From the NCBI RefSeq assembly GCF_003435815.1, contig NZ_QTUV01000002.1, positions 496,001 through 560,000 on the forward strand: a stretch of DNA of 64,000 nucleotides. Direction: 5' to 3'. The position numbers were made by a program, and so were the translations under genes. The notes beneath the pieces were generated by a model. The model was not told the origin of the DNA. It saw only the letters and a program-made list of their open reading frames with translations, and made no database searches. Positions 35,157-46,161 of this stretch are shown one piece after another. This stretch comes from Dorea sp. AM10-31. GTDB lineage: Bacteria; Bacillota; Clostridia; Lachnospirales; Lachnospiraceae. Numbering within the stretch: the stretch's first letter is position 1; each line of letters begins with the position of its first letter.

Positions 35157-36547
35157 ACTACTTCTCCTTCCAATTCTTCTCTTTCTCTTGTGACATCTTT
35201 CAACCACTTATAGCTTAAATACCGCTTAATCGTAATCGGTATCTTGATCAATTCATCACTCATCAATATCATATAAACAACCGGAACACCGGCATGGAAG
35301 ATAAATGCTGCTGCCGCTCCCAATAAGATTGAGCAGCCCCACATCGTTGATACATCCATGATCATTCCAAATTTGGTATCTCCTCCTGACCGGAAAATTC
35401 CGATCACCATTGTCGTATTAAATGCCTGCGCCACAGTAAAATACGACATGACAAAAAACATAAAGCTTAAATAACTTCCCGCCTGTGCCGTAAGTGCCAA
35501 ATTCGCTCTTGCAAGCGGTGCCGCCAGTAGGATCAGAAGTCCTCCAAGTCCTCCGAGCAACAGGCTCAACCAGATAAAGCGGACTGCGTACGCTTTCGCA
35601 TGTTCCATCTTCTTCTCACCAATTGTCTTGCCTAGATAAATAGCCGCTGCATTTGAAATACCAAAAGCTACAACCGTTGCAAGCTGTCTTGCCACCTGTG
35701 CCACAGAATTAGCCGCAACTGCCGCGCTTCCAAGATGACCGATCACTGCTGTATTCGCAGAGCTTCCAAGTCCCCACATTAATTCGTTTAATACAACCGG
35801 AAGTGCATAAACAAGAAAGTCTTTCCACAAAACCGGATCAATGTGCAGCATATCCTGCAACCGGATCCGTACGATTTTATTTTTCAAGAATGCATAGAAC
35901 AGTACCATAATCGTCTCGGCACCTCTTGCACACAATGTTCCGATTGCCGCACCCGCAATGCCTAGTTTCGGAAATCCAAACATCCCAAAGATTAACACAG
36001 CATTGATAATAATATTCAGACCCAGCGACACTGCATAGATAAATGTTGCTATGACAACCTTCTCCATACTGCGGATAATATTCAGATATACCTGTGTTAC
36101 TGCCATAAATATGTAAGAAAGTGCCACGATTCTTAAATATTTCACACCTTCTGCTATGACAACCGGATCAGAAGTATAGATCCGCATCAGCAGCCCCGGT
36201 ATGCCAAGTGCCGCCACTGCAAATACAACCGCCGTTGTCAGTCCGGTACGAAGCCCGATACCAAGTATCTTTTCTATCGTTCTTGTGTCTTTCTTTCCCC
36301 AATACTGTGCGGTCAGCACCGTTGCTCCGGATGTCGTACCATAGAAAATCAGTGTCATAATAAACTGCACCTGTCCAGCAAGTGATGCTCCTGACAGTAC
36401 CTTTTCTCCGACTTTTCCAAGCATGATCACATCCGTTGCCGTCACACCGACATTAATCAGATTCTGTAATGCCATCGGGATTACCAGTGCAAATACGCTC
36501 TTATAAAAAAGTTTCCAGTCGATATTTAAGTTCTTCGTCTTATTCAT
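35153..36547 (-). CDS. MATE-family efflux transporter
   Basis: The 464-residue protein has twelve predicted membrane helices in two six-helix halves. It shows family traits such as the first-helix run FALVIPMALQNLINVGV and the loop GKVGEKVLSGASLAGQ. MATE pumps expel cations, drugs or metabolites with a Na+ or H+ gradient. It overlaps the alcohol dehydrogenase by eight bases upstream and the cyclodeaminase by four downstream, so it is translated within that metabolic operon. Export of a product of the enzymes is a guess. Confidence 0.93.
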   Translation of the reverse strand: MNKTKNLNIDWKLFYKSVFALVIPMALQNLINVGVTATDVIMLGKVGEKVLSGASLAGQVQFIMTLIFYGTTSGATVLTAQYWGKKDTRTIEKILGIGLRTGLTTAVVFAVAALGIPGLLMRIYTSDPVVIAEGVKYLRIVALSYIFMAVTQVYLNIIRSMEKVVIATFIYAVSLGLNIIINAVLIFGMFGFPKLGIAGAAIGTLCARGAETIMVLFYAFLKNKIVRIRLQDMLHIDPVLWKDFLVYALPVVLNELMWGLGSSANTAVIGHLGSAAVAANSVAQVARQLATVVAFGISNAAAIYLGKTIGEKKMEHAKAYAVRFIWLSLLLGGLGGLLILLAAPLARANLALTAQAGSYLSFMFFVMSYFTVAQAFNTTMVIGIFRSGGDTKFGMIMDVSTMWGCSILLGAAAAFIFHAGVPVVYMILMSDELIKIPITIKRYLSYKWLKDVTREREELEGEVV

Positions 36548-37724
36548 GATTTGCTGCTTTGTAGATTTCGTACATATCCTGCTTCTTCAGTTTCTTAAAG
36601 CTTCCAAGTTCTACAGTATCTCCTTTTGTCGCACTATCTGCCATCTGCATAAGAACATCATCTTCCAGTACGCCGGTCTTCATCTGTCCAATACATACTG
36701 GCATCTCGATTCGTTCAAAGAACTTCTCTGTCTCTTCAATCGCTGCCAGTGCAGCCTTTATATCATCCACTTCTTCAATCCCCCAGACTTTTCTTCCGAA
36801 ATGTGCAAATCTTGGGATGTCAATCTGGTAAACATACCGTGCCCAGCTTCCCCATACTGCGGAAAGTGTTGCTCCGTGTGCTTCATCAAACATGCCACCG
36901 ATCTCATGCCCCAGCTTGTGACATGCAAAATCTTTTGGTCTTCCAAGTCCTGTCATATTATTATGCGAAATGCTTCCGCACCACATGATTTCACTTAATG
37001 CATCATAATTCTGCTGGTCTTCATATGCTTTTAATCCATTGCGGATCACTGTGCGGAGAACACCTTCTGCAATCTCATCTGTCAGTTCATTACCATCTAC
37101 CGGTGTGAAATAACGCTCCATTGTATGCATCATAATATCTACAATTCCACATGTAAGCTGATACTTCGGCAACGTATACATCAGTTCCGGATTCATCATT
37201 GCAAACTTCGGACGCACAAGATCACTGTGTGCACCTGCTTTCTTTCCGGTCTCCTCATTTGTCAATACAGCAGAATCACTCATCTCACTTCCTGCTGCCG
37301 CAATCGTAAGTACAACTCCAACCGGAAGTGCCTTCTCAATTGGAATTTTACCACTCCAGAATTCTTCCAGATCTGTTCCCGGTTTTGCTGCTGCGATTGC
37401 AATTGCTTTAGCAGTATCAATACAGCTTCCTCCTCCAACTGCCATAACCAGATCAGCGCCAGAATTGATTGCCTTTTTCACGCCTTCTTTTGCAAGGGAC
37501 ATTCTTGGATTCGGCTTCACGCCTCCAAGTTCTTCCACTTCGATTCCTTCTGCTTTTAAAACCGCTTCAACCCGTCCGAGCAGCCCACTTCGAACGACAC
37601 TTCCACCACCATAAACAAGCAGAACTTTCTTTGCCTGCCATTCCTTTGCAAGTGTTCCTGCTTTCAGCTCTGCCTCTTTGCCAAACACAATCTTCGTTGG
37701 CATATATTGTTCAAAACTATGCAT
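36540..37724 (-). CDS. Iron-containing alcohol dehydrogenase, BdhA-like
   Basis: The 394-residue group III dehydrogenase has the NAD(P) turn GGGSVVRSG, GGGSCIDTAKAIAIAAA, and the metal-binding stretches with DIMMHTMERY and GLGRPKDFACHKLGHEIGG. Relatives reduce butyraldehyde or other aldehydes in Clostridia. ATG at 37724 follows GGAG; the frame extends to 37748 without a site. It is first in the operon with the MATE, cyclodeaminase and RidA genes. Confidence 0.93.
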   Translation of the reverse strand: MHSFEQYMPTKIVFGKEAELKAGTLAKEWQAKKVLLVYGGGSVVRSGLLGRVEAVLKAEGIEVEELGGVKPNPRMSLAKEGVKKAINSGADLVMAVGGGSCIDTAKAIAIAAAKPGTDLEEFWSGKIPIEKALPVGVVLTIAAAGSEMSDSAVLTNEETGKKAGAHSDLVRPKFAMMNPELMYTLPKYQLTCGIVDIMMHTMERYFTPVDGNELTDEIAEGVLRTVIRNGLKAYEDQQNYDALSEIMWCGSISHNNMTGLGRPKDFACHKLGHEIGGMFDEAHGATLSAVWGSWARYVYQIDIPRFAHFGRKVWGIEEVDDIKAALAAIEETEKFFERIEMPVCIGQMKTGVLEDDVLMQMADSATKGDTVELGSFKKLKKQDMYEIYKAANHE

Positions 37725-37762
37725 GATTTTTCTCCTTTCCGTTTCCAAATCCGTATCTTTTA

Positions 37763-38014
37763 TTATAACGGATAAGTCTTGTTCCGTCCACCGCTTACAT
37801 GTCGAATCATTCCCTGTACGGACTTATTTGCATTCCGCATGGTCAGTACAATCTCCGGATATCTGTTTTGGAACACACGGAATACTTCATCTGCAAATCC
37901 CTGTCCGAGAATTTCCACATCTCGAAAATCAAAAATAATCTCTTGAAATTCTTCCAGACGTCTCAATATACGTCTTGCCTGTGATCTGGCAACCGGATTA
38001 CCAAACGGACACAT
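37763..38014 (-). CDS. STAS-like DUF4325 protein, possibly 5'-truncated
   Basis: The 83 residues cover the DUF4325 fold (NPVARSQARRILRRLEEF, IIFDFRDVEILGQGFADEVF, then FRVF). The domain usually ends longer regulators, or small proteins of about 100 residues that begin before the R-S-Q helix. Here the ATG touches its AAAGGAG directly and an in-frame TAG lies upstream, so the N-terminus may be lost. It sits 38 bases before the alcohol dehydrogenase. Confidence 0.65.
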   Translation of the reverse strand: MCPFGNPVARSQARRILRRLEEFQEIIFDFRDVEILGQGFADEVFRVFQNRYPEIVLTMRNANKSVQGMIRHVSGGRNKTYPL

Positions 38015-38305
38015 CTCCTTTACTGGAATCTATGGTAATCTGCTATTTCTCTTATTATTCGTGCAACTGGTATATGTTGCAATCAGGTGGTATATAAAAG
38101 GCTGGCGGGATACAAGGAGTTATTATTAAAATTGCAAACAGATAGATAAAATATATAAATCTATCCATTTGCATATAGAATACTTTTATCTTTTGAACAT
38201 TGTAAATATGATGCATAAATAGTATATTGTCAGCATAATTGATACAGATAATATAACGAAAAACAACATCATCTCCAAATATTGTATGATTACAGAAAGT
38301 AGAAA
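38015..38305. other. AT-rich spacer without recognised features
   Basis: About 290 bases between the DUF4325 gene and the AraC gene. No frame, RNA fold or promoter pair was convincing. Confidence 0.5.
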
Positions 38306-39202
38306 TTAAGAAATTTCCTCTGTTTTCTTCTTTCTGTATTCATTTGGACTCATATGATAATATTGTCTAAACTTCCGGCAGAAATAGCCGGAACTTGTAA
38401 ATCCGGTTTCTTCTGCAATGGAAGAAACCGATTTTTGAGTGATATAAAGTTGTTCAGCAGCCTGTGCTAGTCTGTATTGAATTAGATATGCTACCGGAGA
38501 ACAGTGGATGCCAGTTTTAAAAATGTGTAAAGCTCCACTTTTGCTGATAGATGCCGATGCCGCAATCGTCTCCAATGTAATCTCTTCCATGTAGTGATCA
38601 TGAATATACTGCATCATAGCTTGTAATCTTGCTTGTTTGTGATTTAATCGATGAATACTGTTAGAATCAGAAGTCCAGTCCATATTTTTTTGCAATATGT
38701 TCCAAAGCTGAAATAAAAGTTGTATAGTACATAATTCATTATCCGGCTTAGTTTCCTGAATAGTACAAATTTGCGACAAAAGTTGTAGCACCTGTTTTCC
38801 AAATGTGTTGGATGGACTGAAAACTTGATATGGAACAGACGAGCTTATCACAGGAAGAATATATTTTTCGTAAATGAGGCTGTTTTCGGGTGCTAATAGG
38901 GTTGGCGAAAAAACAATATTAGGTGCAAATGTACTGCTTTGTGCTTCAAAACGATGCAGGACACCGCTATTGATAAATATGCCGCAACCTTTATGTAGTT
39001 CTATTTTACTTGTACCTATAAGGCAGAGCGCAGTACCTTCAGCAGTATAAAGAAATTCTAATTCATGATGCCAATGCCAGTCAATGCGATGGAAGTCAAA
39101 TTTCCAAATATTATCAGGATAGTATGCAAATGGATAACGATTGTTGCCATGCTGGATGGTTTCTCGTAGTGTTTCATCTGTAGTTATCTCAAAAGTCTCC
39201 AT
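38306..39202 (-). CDS. AraC-family transcriptional regulator
   Basis: The 298-residue protein has an N-terminal cupin sensor (WHWHHELEFLYTAEGTALCL, then GIFINSGVLHRFEA). Two C-terminal helix-turn-helices follow (ITLETIAASASISKSGALHI; SVSSIAEETGFTSSGYFCR). ATG at 39202 follows GAGGAAA. It diverges from the MFS transporter gene 115 bases away, which it probably activates. It and its neighbour are more AT-rich than the flanking genes, a sign of transfer. The ligand is unknown; sugars are usual for this cupin type. Confidence 0.9.
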   Translation of the reverse strand: METFEITTDETLRETIQHGNNRYPFAYYPDNIWKFDFHRIDWHWHHELEFLYTAEGTALCLIGTSKIELHKGCGIFINSGVLHRFEAQSSTFAPNIVFSPTLLAPENSLIYEKYILPVISSSVPYQVFSPSNTFGKQVLQLLSQICTIQETKPDNELCTIQLLFQLWNILQKNMDWTSDSNSIHRLNHKQARLQAMMQYIHDHYMEEITLETIAASASISKSGALHIFKTGIHCSPVAYLIQYRLAQAAEQLYITQKSVSSIAEETGFTSSGYFCRKFRQYYHMSPNEYRKKKTEEIS

Positions 39203-39236
39203 GCTATATTTCCTCATAAATAATAAAATTTGTTAT

Positions 39237-39266
39237 ATTGTACCATAAATATATGATTTTATACAA
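39237..39266 (-). promoter_or_regulatory. Promoter of the AraC gene
   Basis: TTGTAT, 18 bases, TACAAT. On the other strand a TATAAT near 39288 serves the MFS gene but has a poor -35 box, as expected for an activator-dependent promoter. Confidence 0.6.
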
Positions 39267-39317
39267 TGACTAGATATAAAGTTTACGATATAATCACATT
39301 TATTAGAGGAGGACAAA

Positions 39318-40520
39318 ATGAAAAACCAATATAATAAGACAATTACAGCCTGTTTTGTAGGTTATATTGTACAAGCTATCGTTAATAATTTTACACCACT
39401 GCTTTTTTTGTTTTTTCAGAAATGCTATCATATTCCAATTTCCCAAATTACATTGTTAGTGACTTTTAATTTTGGGATACAACTACTGGTTGATTTTCTT
39501 TCTGTCAGATTTGTTGATAAAATAGGATATCGGATATCAATGATTATAGCTCATGTTCTAGCAGCGGCAGGATTATTCCTTCTTACAGTTTTACCAGAGA
39601 TTTTACCAGTTTCCTTTATTGGAATTTTGATTGCTGTAATGATCTATGCGGTAGGTGGTGGACTTTTGGAAGTCCTAGTCAGTCCAGTTGTTGAGGCTTG
39701 CCCATCCGACAATAAAGAAAAAGCAATGAGCCTGTTGCATTCTTTTTATTGCTGGGGACACGCCGGAGTTGTACTCATATCAACCGTGTTCTTTTATGTA
39801 GTCGGTATAAATAACTGGAAAATATTAGCCATTATTTGGGCGGTTATTCCAATTGGAAATGCTTTTGTTTTTTCAAAGGTTCCCATTGCACCATTGCTTG
39901 AGAATGGAAATACCGGACTTGGATTAAAGGAATTGTTTCGGATGAAAATTTTTTGGATTTTGTTGATTATGATGATATGTGCAGGAGCAAGTGAGCAAGC
40001 AGTAAGTCAATGGGCCTCTGCTTTTGCAGAAAAAGGTCTTGGAATTTCAAAGGCAGCCGGCGACTTAGCAGGGCCGATGGCATTTGCGGTTCTAATGGGA
40101 ATATCAAGATTGTTTTATGGTAAGTATGGTGACCGTATCAATTTGGAACACTTTATGATTTATAGTAGTTTTTTATGTATTTTATCCTATTTAGGGATTT
40201 CATTATTCTCGATTCCGCTATTAAATCTGATTGCCTGCGCTGTCTGTGGGCTTTCAGTGGGAATCATGTGGCCTGGAACTTTCAGCAAGGCATCGGCAGC
40301 TTTGCCCAAAGGGGGAACAGCCATGTTTGCATTGCTGGCATTAGGTGGAGATATAGGTTGTTCAGGAGGTCCTACATTGGTTGGAATGGTATCAGGAGCT
40401 TTTGGGGATAACCTAAAGATGGGAATTTTGGCAGGAATTATTTTTCCAGTGTTGCTACTTATAGGAGTCATTCTTTGCAGAAGACAAAAGAAAATTACTA
40501 AATATTTTTGCTTCTTTTAA
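39318..40520 (+). CDS. MFS transporter
   Basis: The 400-residue protein has twelve predicted membrane helices and a loop 2-3 in the MFS manner (VDFLSVRFVDKIGYR). ATG at 39318 follows GAGGAGG. The helices resemble the FucP-like or unknown-sugar clade of Firmicutes, with an acidic loop EACPSDNKEKAMSLLHSF after helix 4. The substrate is unknown, but pairing with an AraC regulator with a cupin sensor makes a sugar or small organic acid plausible. Confidence 0.9.
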   Translation: MKNQYNKTITACFVGYIVQAIVNNFTPLLFLFFQKCYHIPISQITLLVTFNFGIQLLVDFLSVRFVDKIGYRISMIIAHVLAAAGLFLLTVLPEILPVSFIGILIAVMIYAVGGGLLEVLVSPVVEACPSDNKEKAMSLLHSFYCWGHAGVVLISTVFFYVVGINNWKILAIIWAVIPIGNAFVFSKVPIAPLLENGNTGLGLKELFRMKIFWILLIMMICAGASEQAVSQWASAFAEKGLGISKAAGDLAGPMAFAVLMGISRLFYGKYGDRINLEHFMIYSSFLCILSYLGISLFSIPLLNLIACAVCGLSVGIMWPGTFSKASAALPKGGTAMFALLALGGDIGCSGGPTLVGMVSGAFGDNLKMGILAGIIFPVLLLIGVILCRRQKKITKYFCFF

Positions 40521-40595
40521 CGGTCCTGCCACACAGACAAGCACAATTGCACAATTTCATCATCTGTTTTCTATCGCTAATAAGCAATTTTTAAA

Positions 40596-40654
40596 AACAG
40601 AAAGAGAATATGCATCGATATATCTCTATATCCAATTCACATTCTCTTTCTGTT
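40596..40654. terminator. Bidirectional terminator between MFS and dnaJ
   Basis: AACAGAAAGAGAAT pairs with ATTCTCTTTCTGTT around a 30-base loop. A-rich bases on the left and T-rich on the right let it serve both converging genes. Confidence 0.7.
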
Positions 40655-40684
40655 CATTATTCATCTATGGCTAATAAATCTCTT

Positions 40685-41881
40685 CTAATCCTCAAAAGCT
40701 TCTTTCACTTTATCCATAAAGCCTTTTTTCTTCTTTCCGCCTTTTGCAGAATCCTTTGGTTCGGATGATTCCGGTGTATGCAAAGTATTGCCGGAAAGCT
40801 CATCGAACTTGCGGAGTGCTTCTTTCGCTTCTGCACTTAAATGTTCCGGTGTCTGGATCACCAGTGTTACATAATGATCGCCACGGATGCTTGCACTTCG
40901 GATAGAAGGAACTCCCTTGCCTTTGAGACGTACTTTTGTACCGGTCTTGGTTCCCGGTTTTACAGTGTAGATCACATCTCCGTCTACGGTCTTGATCTTC
41001 ACATCTGCACCAAGTGCTGCCTGTGCGAATGAAATCGGTACCGTAGAAAAAATATGCATATCCTGCCGCTGGAAGATCGGATGTCTGGATACAACCACTT
41101 CTACCAGAAGATCTCCTCTTGGTCCGCCGTTCACGCCCGGTTCTCCTTTTTCACGGATTCTTACACTCTGTCCATTGTCAATACCTGCCGGAATGGATAC
41201 AGATATTTTCTTTCTGTTGGAAACATAACCGGTTCCACCGCAGCCTGAACACTTCTCACGGATGATTTTACCGGTTCCGTGACAGTCCGGACAGGTCTGT
41301 ACATTCTGTACTGTTCCGAAGAAGGACTGTTGTGTATAAACAACCTGACCTTTTCCTCCACATTTTGAACATGTCTCCGGGGATGTTCCCGGTTTTGCAC
41401 CTGTTCCATTACATTTCGGACATGAATCTTTTAATACAACATCCAACTCTTTTTCACAGCCAAACACTGCTTCTTCAAATGTAATTCTGACACTCTTGCG
41501 GATGTTTGCACCTTTCATAGGTCCCTGACTGGCACGACCGCCTCTTCGGCCGCCTCCAAACAGATCACCAAACATATCTCCGAAAATGTCACTGAAATCT
41601 GCGCCGTTAAAATCAAATCCGCCGAATCCACCGGCTCCGCCTGCGCCACCTTCAAAGGCTGCATGACCGTACTGGTCGTACTGACGACGTTTGTCTGCAT
41701 CGCTCAGTACCGCATAGGCTTCCGATGCTTCTTTGAATTTCTTTTCCGCCTCTGCATCACCAGGATTCATATCAGGATGGTATTTTTTAGCGACTTTTCT
41801 GTATGCTTTTTTAATTGTGGCTTCATCTGCATCTCTGCTTACGCCAAGCACTTCATAATAATCTCTCTTTGATTCTGCCAT
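40685..41881 (-). CDS. dnaJ: Chaperone DnaJ
   Basis: The 398-residue co-chaperone has the J domain ([23 protein letters not shown] in KYHPDMNPG) and a G/F-rich linker. Four CxxCxGxG zinc repeats follow ([39 protein letters not shown]), then the substrate-binding C-terminal domain. It stimulates the DnaK ATPase. It is last in the hrcA operon, separated from dnaK by a hairpin that may reduce its level. Confidence 0.98.
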   Translation of the reverse strand: MAESKRDYYEVLGVSRDADEATIKKAYRKVAKKYHPDMNPGDAEAEKKFKEASEAYAVLSDADKRRQYDQYGHAAFEGGAGGAGGFGGFDFNGADFSDIFGDMFGDLFGGGRRGGRASQGPMKGANIRKSVRITFEEAVFGCEKELDVVLKDSCPKCNGTGAKPGTSPETCSKCGGKGQVVYTQQSFFGTVQNVQTCPDCHGTGKIIREKCSGCGGTGYVSNRKKISVSIPAGIDNGQSVRIREKGEPGVNGGPRGDLLVEVVVSRHPIFQRQDMHIFSTVPISFAQAALGADVKIKTVDGDVIYTVKPGTKTGTKVRLKGKGVPSIRSASIRGDHYVTLVIQTPEHLSAEAKEALRKFDELSGNTLHTPESSEPKDSAKGGKKKKGFMDKVKEAFED

Positions 41882-41978
41882 CTCTTATCCCTTTCCACTG
41901 TAAATCTAATCTGCCTTTCCTGTATCTGTAAGCACCTGCCACTGACAGCTTCTTACGGATACTGTGAAACAGAAAGAA

Positions 41979-42014
41979 GTTCTGTGTGCCCGGCTTACAC
42001 CGGACACACAGAAC
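41979..42014 (-). terminator. Hairpin between dnaK and dnaJ
   Basis: GTTCTGTGTGTCCGG pairs with CCGGGCACACAGAAC around TGTAAG, followed by TTCTTTCTGTTT on the minus strand. It probably attenuates rather than blocks dnaJ transcription, or stabilises the upstream mRNA. Confidence 0.65.
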
Positions 42015-42032
42015 AACCTATCTTACCAGGTC

Positions 42033-43934
<1,902 letters not shown>

Positions 43935-43951
43935 CTATTTCTAAATAAATT

Positions 43952-44596
43952 CTAATTTGCTACTTTTACCATACTGTGTCTCACTACAGAGTCACGATAC
44001 ATATAACCTTTTTGGAATTCTTCGGCAATGATATTCTCACCGAGATTCTCATCTTCCACATGCATAACCGCATTGTGAAGATTCGGGTCAAATTCCTGAC
44101 CTACCGCTTCGATAGGTTTCACCTCGATTCCTTCCAGTGTTGTCATCAGTTGTTTGTAAACCTTCTCCATTCCCTGGATAAATGGATCCTCTTTGTCTTC
44201 TTCCTTCACTGCATCCAGACCTCTTTCGAAATTGTCTACAACCGGAAGAATCTTCTCTATGATATCTTTCGCACCAACTTCGTACATTTGGGATTTCTCC
44301 TTCTCTGTACGTTTGCGGAAGTTATCAAACTCTGCCATCTGACGAGTGAGTCTGTCAGTCAGTTCCTCAATCTTCTCGTCTTTTTTATCTTTCTTATCCT
44401 TCTTGCCAAATAACTTCTTGCCGGATTTCTTCTCTTCTGTATCGGATTCTTTGCTGTCCTCTTTCTCTGCTTCCTTCGCTTCGTCTTCGGCTGCCTCTTC
44501 TTTAGTGGCTTCAGCTGTCTTCTTTGCTTCCTCCACAGCTTCCTTTACCATCTCTTCCTGGCTCTTTTCTTTGTTATCTTCCAAGGGTACTTCCAC
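43952..44596 (-). CDS. grpE: Nucleotide exchange factor GrpE with long charged N-terminus
   Basis: GrpE releases ADP from DnaK. The dimer helix and beta domain are present (MAEFDNFRKRTEKEKSQM, VVDNFERGL, GQEFDPNLHNAVMHVEDE). The first 75 residues are a Lys/Glu/Ala-rich low-complexity arm, longer than in most relatives. No ATG is available: the frame opens with GTG at 44596 directly after AAAG, and TTG at 44584 lies at better distance from the AAAGGTGG site, so the true start may be 44584. It is six bases from the hrcA stop. Confidence 0.95.
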   Translation of the reverse strand: MEVPLEDNKEKSQEEMVKEAVEEAKKTAEATKEEAAEDEAKEAEKEDSKESDTEEKKSGKKLFGKKDKKDKKDEKIEELTDRLTRQMAEFDNFRKRTEKEKSQMYEVGAKDIIEKILPVVDNFERGLDAVKEEDKEDPFIQGMEKVYKQLMTTLEGIEVKPIEAVGQEFDPNLHNAVMHVEDENLGENIIAEEFQKGYMYRDSVVRHSMVKVAN

Positions 44597-44601
44597 CTTT
44601 C

Positions 44602-45645
44602 TTATTCATTCTTATGAAACATCTGATCCAGTTCTGTCTGGAGACGCTTCATAGATTTTAAAACATGCTCATAATCCATCCGCTTCGGTCCGATAATGCC
44701 TATCGTTCCCTTCATGCCCTCGCCTAATTCATAGGTTGCGGTCACGACACTGCAGTCCTTCATGTTCTGTACCGGTGCTTCATCACCGATATAAACCTGG
44801 ATTCCTGTATTCTCTTCATGAGAAAGTGTCTGGGTTACAAGCTCTGTAAGCTGTTGTTTTTCTTCAAATGCACTGATGATATCCTGAGCGCTCTGCTTAT
44901 CGCTGAGCTCCGGATATTTGAAAATGTTCGTCGCACCACTTGTATAGATCTGCATATCTTCATCGACCTGTATCGTATCTGCGACTGCATCCAGTACGTT
45001 GCCAATCACCACGCTGTGAATACCTGCCTGCTCTTTGAGTCTTGCGATCAGTCCTAAATTGATCTCCTCAATGGACATACCATTGAGTGTTGTATTCAAA
45101 AGCATATTCAGCTTCAGCAGGTTCTCATTGCTGAGCGGTTCTTCCAGATGAATGAGCTTGTTCTTAATCACATTGCCGCCGAGAACAATTACCGCGATCA
45201 CCTGTTCTTCATCCACCATAGACAACTGGAGGAACTTGATCTTATTGGAATTGTTCATCGGAGTGGAAACCATCGTTGCGTAATTCGTATTGTTCGCTAA
45301 AACTTTGGCTGCCTGTTTCAGAAGCTGATCCATCTTATCTGCTTTCTGAAGCATCTGATCCTGCATATCATTCAGTTCCTGCTCCTTCTCCTGCATCAGC
45401 ATATCTACATATAATCTGTAGCCTTTATCCGAAGGAATACGACCTGCCGATGTATGTGGCTGTATGATATAACCAAGTTCTTCCAGATCCGCCATCTCAT
45501 TACGAATCGTTGCTGAACTTAAATTCAAATCCGTATATTTGGAAATAGTTCTCGATCCGACCGGCTCGCCACTCTCTAGATAAGTCTGTATAATCGCATG
45601 TAAAATCTTAAGCTTACGATCACTCAGTCCATGTTCTTCTAACAT
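44602..45645 (-). CDS. hrcA: Heat-inducible repressor HrcA
   Basis: HrcA binds CIRCE operators and shuts off groE and dnaK operons, with GroEL helping it fold. The 347-residue protein has the winged helix at the start (KLKILHAIIQTYLESGEPVG, SSATIRNEMADLEELGYI, HTSAGRIPSDKGYR) and a GAF-like C-terminal region. ATG at 45645 follows GGAGG. It controls its own operon through the CIRCE at 45675-45701. Confidence 0.97.
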   Translation of the reverse strand: MLEEHGLSDRKLKILHAIIQTYLESGEPVGSRTISKYTDLNLSSATIRNEMADLEELGYIIQPHTSAGRIPSDKGYRLYVDMLMQEKEQELNDMQDQMLQKADKMDQLLKQAAKVLANNTNYATMVSTPMNNSNKIKFLQLSMVDEEQVIAVIVLGGNVIKNKLIHLEEPLSNENLLKLNMLLNTTLNGMSIEEINLGLIARLKEQAGIHSVVIGNVLDAVADTIQVDEDMQIYTSGATNIFKYPELSDKQSAQDIISAFEEKQQLTELVTQTLSHEENTGIQVYIGDEAPVQNMKDCSVVTATYELGEGMKGTIGIIGPKRMDYEHVLKSMKRLQTELDQMFHKNE

Positions 45646-45674
45646 CAGCTCTCCTCCTTTCGGATTTTTCTTTG

Positions 45675-45701
45675 TTAGCACTCATTAAAAAGGAGTGCTA
45701 A
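45675..45701. promoter_or_regulatory. CIRCE operator of the hrcA-grpE-dnaK-dnaJ operon
   Basis: TTAGCACTC, nine bases, GAGTGCTAA: a perfect match to the CIRCE consensus, downstream of the promoter and 30 bases before the hrcA start. Confidence 0.97.
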
Positions 45702-45716
45702 CATCTTTCGACTATT

Positions 45717-45745
45717 AATGTAGCACTCCTTTTTCTGTTTGTCAA
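45717..45745 (-). promoter_or_regulatory. Promoter of the heat-shock operon, with an extra CIRCE half-site
   Basis: TTGACA, 17 bases, TACATT on the minus strand. The spacer contains GGAGTGCTA, a third copy of the CIRCE half-site, which can also pair with the operator arm to form a larger inverted repeat. Confidence 0.8.
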
Positions 45746-45792
45746 CAGTATTTATTATTTTTTTAGATTCTTTTCAAACGCTTTAAAACAGT

Positions 45793-46086
45793 CTAGCTCA
45801 GTTCTACTTTTGCAGCCTCTTCCGGTTTGAAATCATTTGCCAAATCATAGATATTATGTCCTGTAGACTCACTTAATACACGTCCCTCTAATGAATAGCA
45901 GCGGATAAATCTTTTACCATCTACACTTGACCAGTGTTCTACATCCCAGCTCATGTATCCGTCTTCATCAGATTTCTTCTCTTTCAGATAAAGATCTACC
46001 TGACGGCCGTCTTTCATAAGCTGAACCAGTCCGTCTGTTCCATTTACTTCTACTTCTGCTTTGTTTACTGTGTCAAAAATTTTCAT
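45793..46086 (-). CDS. Conserved small protein of unknown function
   Basis: The 97-residue acidic cytosolic protein (MKIFDTVNKAEVEVNGT...) has alternating beta-strand patterns and a WDVEHWSSVDGKRFIRCYSL segment. I do not recognise a named domain. ATG at 46086 follows AGGAGG. It lies alone between the heat-shock promoter and the response-regulator gene. Confidence 0.7.
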   Translation of the reverse strand: MKIFDTVNKAEVEVNGTDGLVQLMKDGRQVDLYLKEKKSDEDGYMSWDVEHWSSVDGKRFIRCYSLEGRVLSESTGHNIYDLANDFKPEEAAKVELS

Positions 46087-46161
46087 TTTGCATTCCTCCT
46101 GCGTGGTTATATATTTCCTCTATTATAGCCTTTTTCTATGTAAAACACAACCGAACATCCC

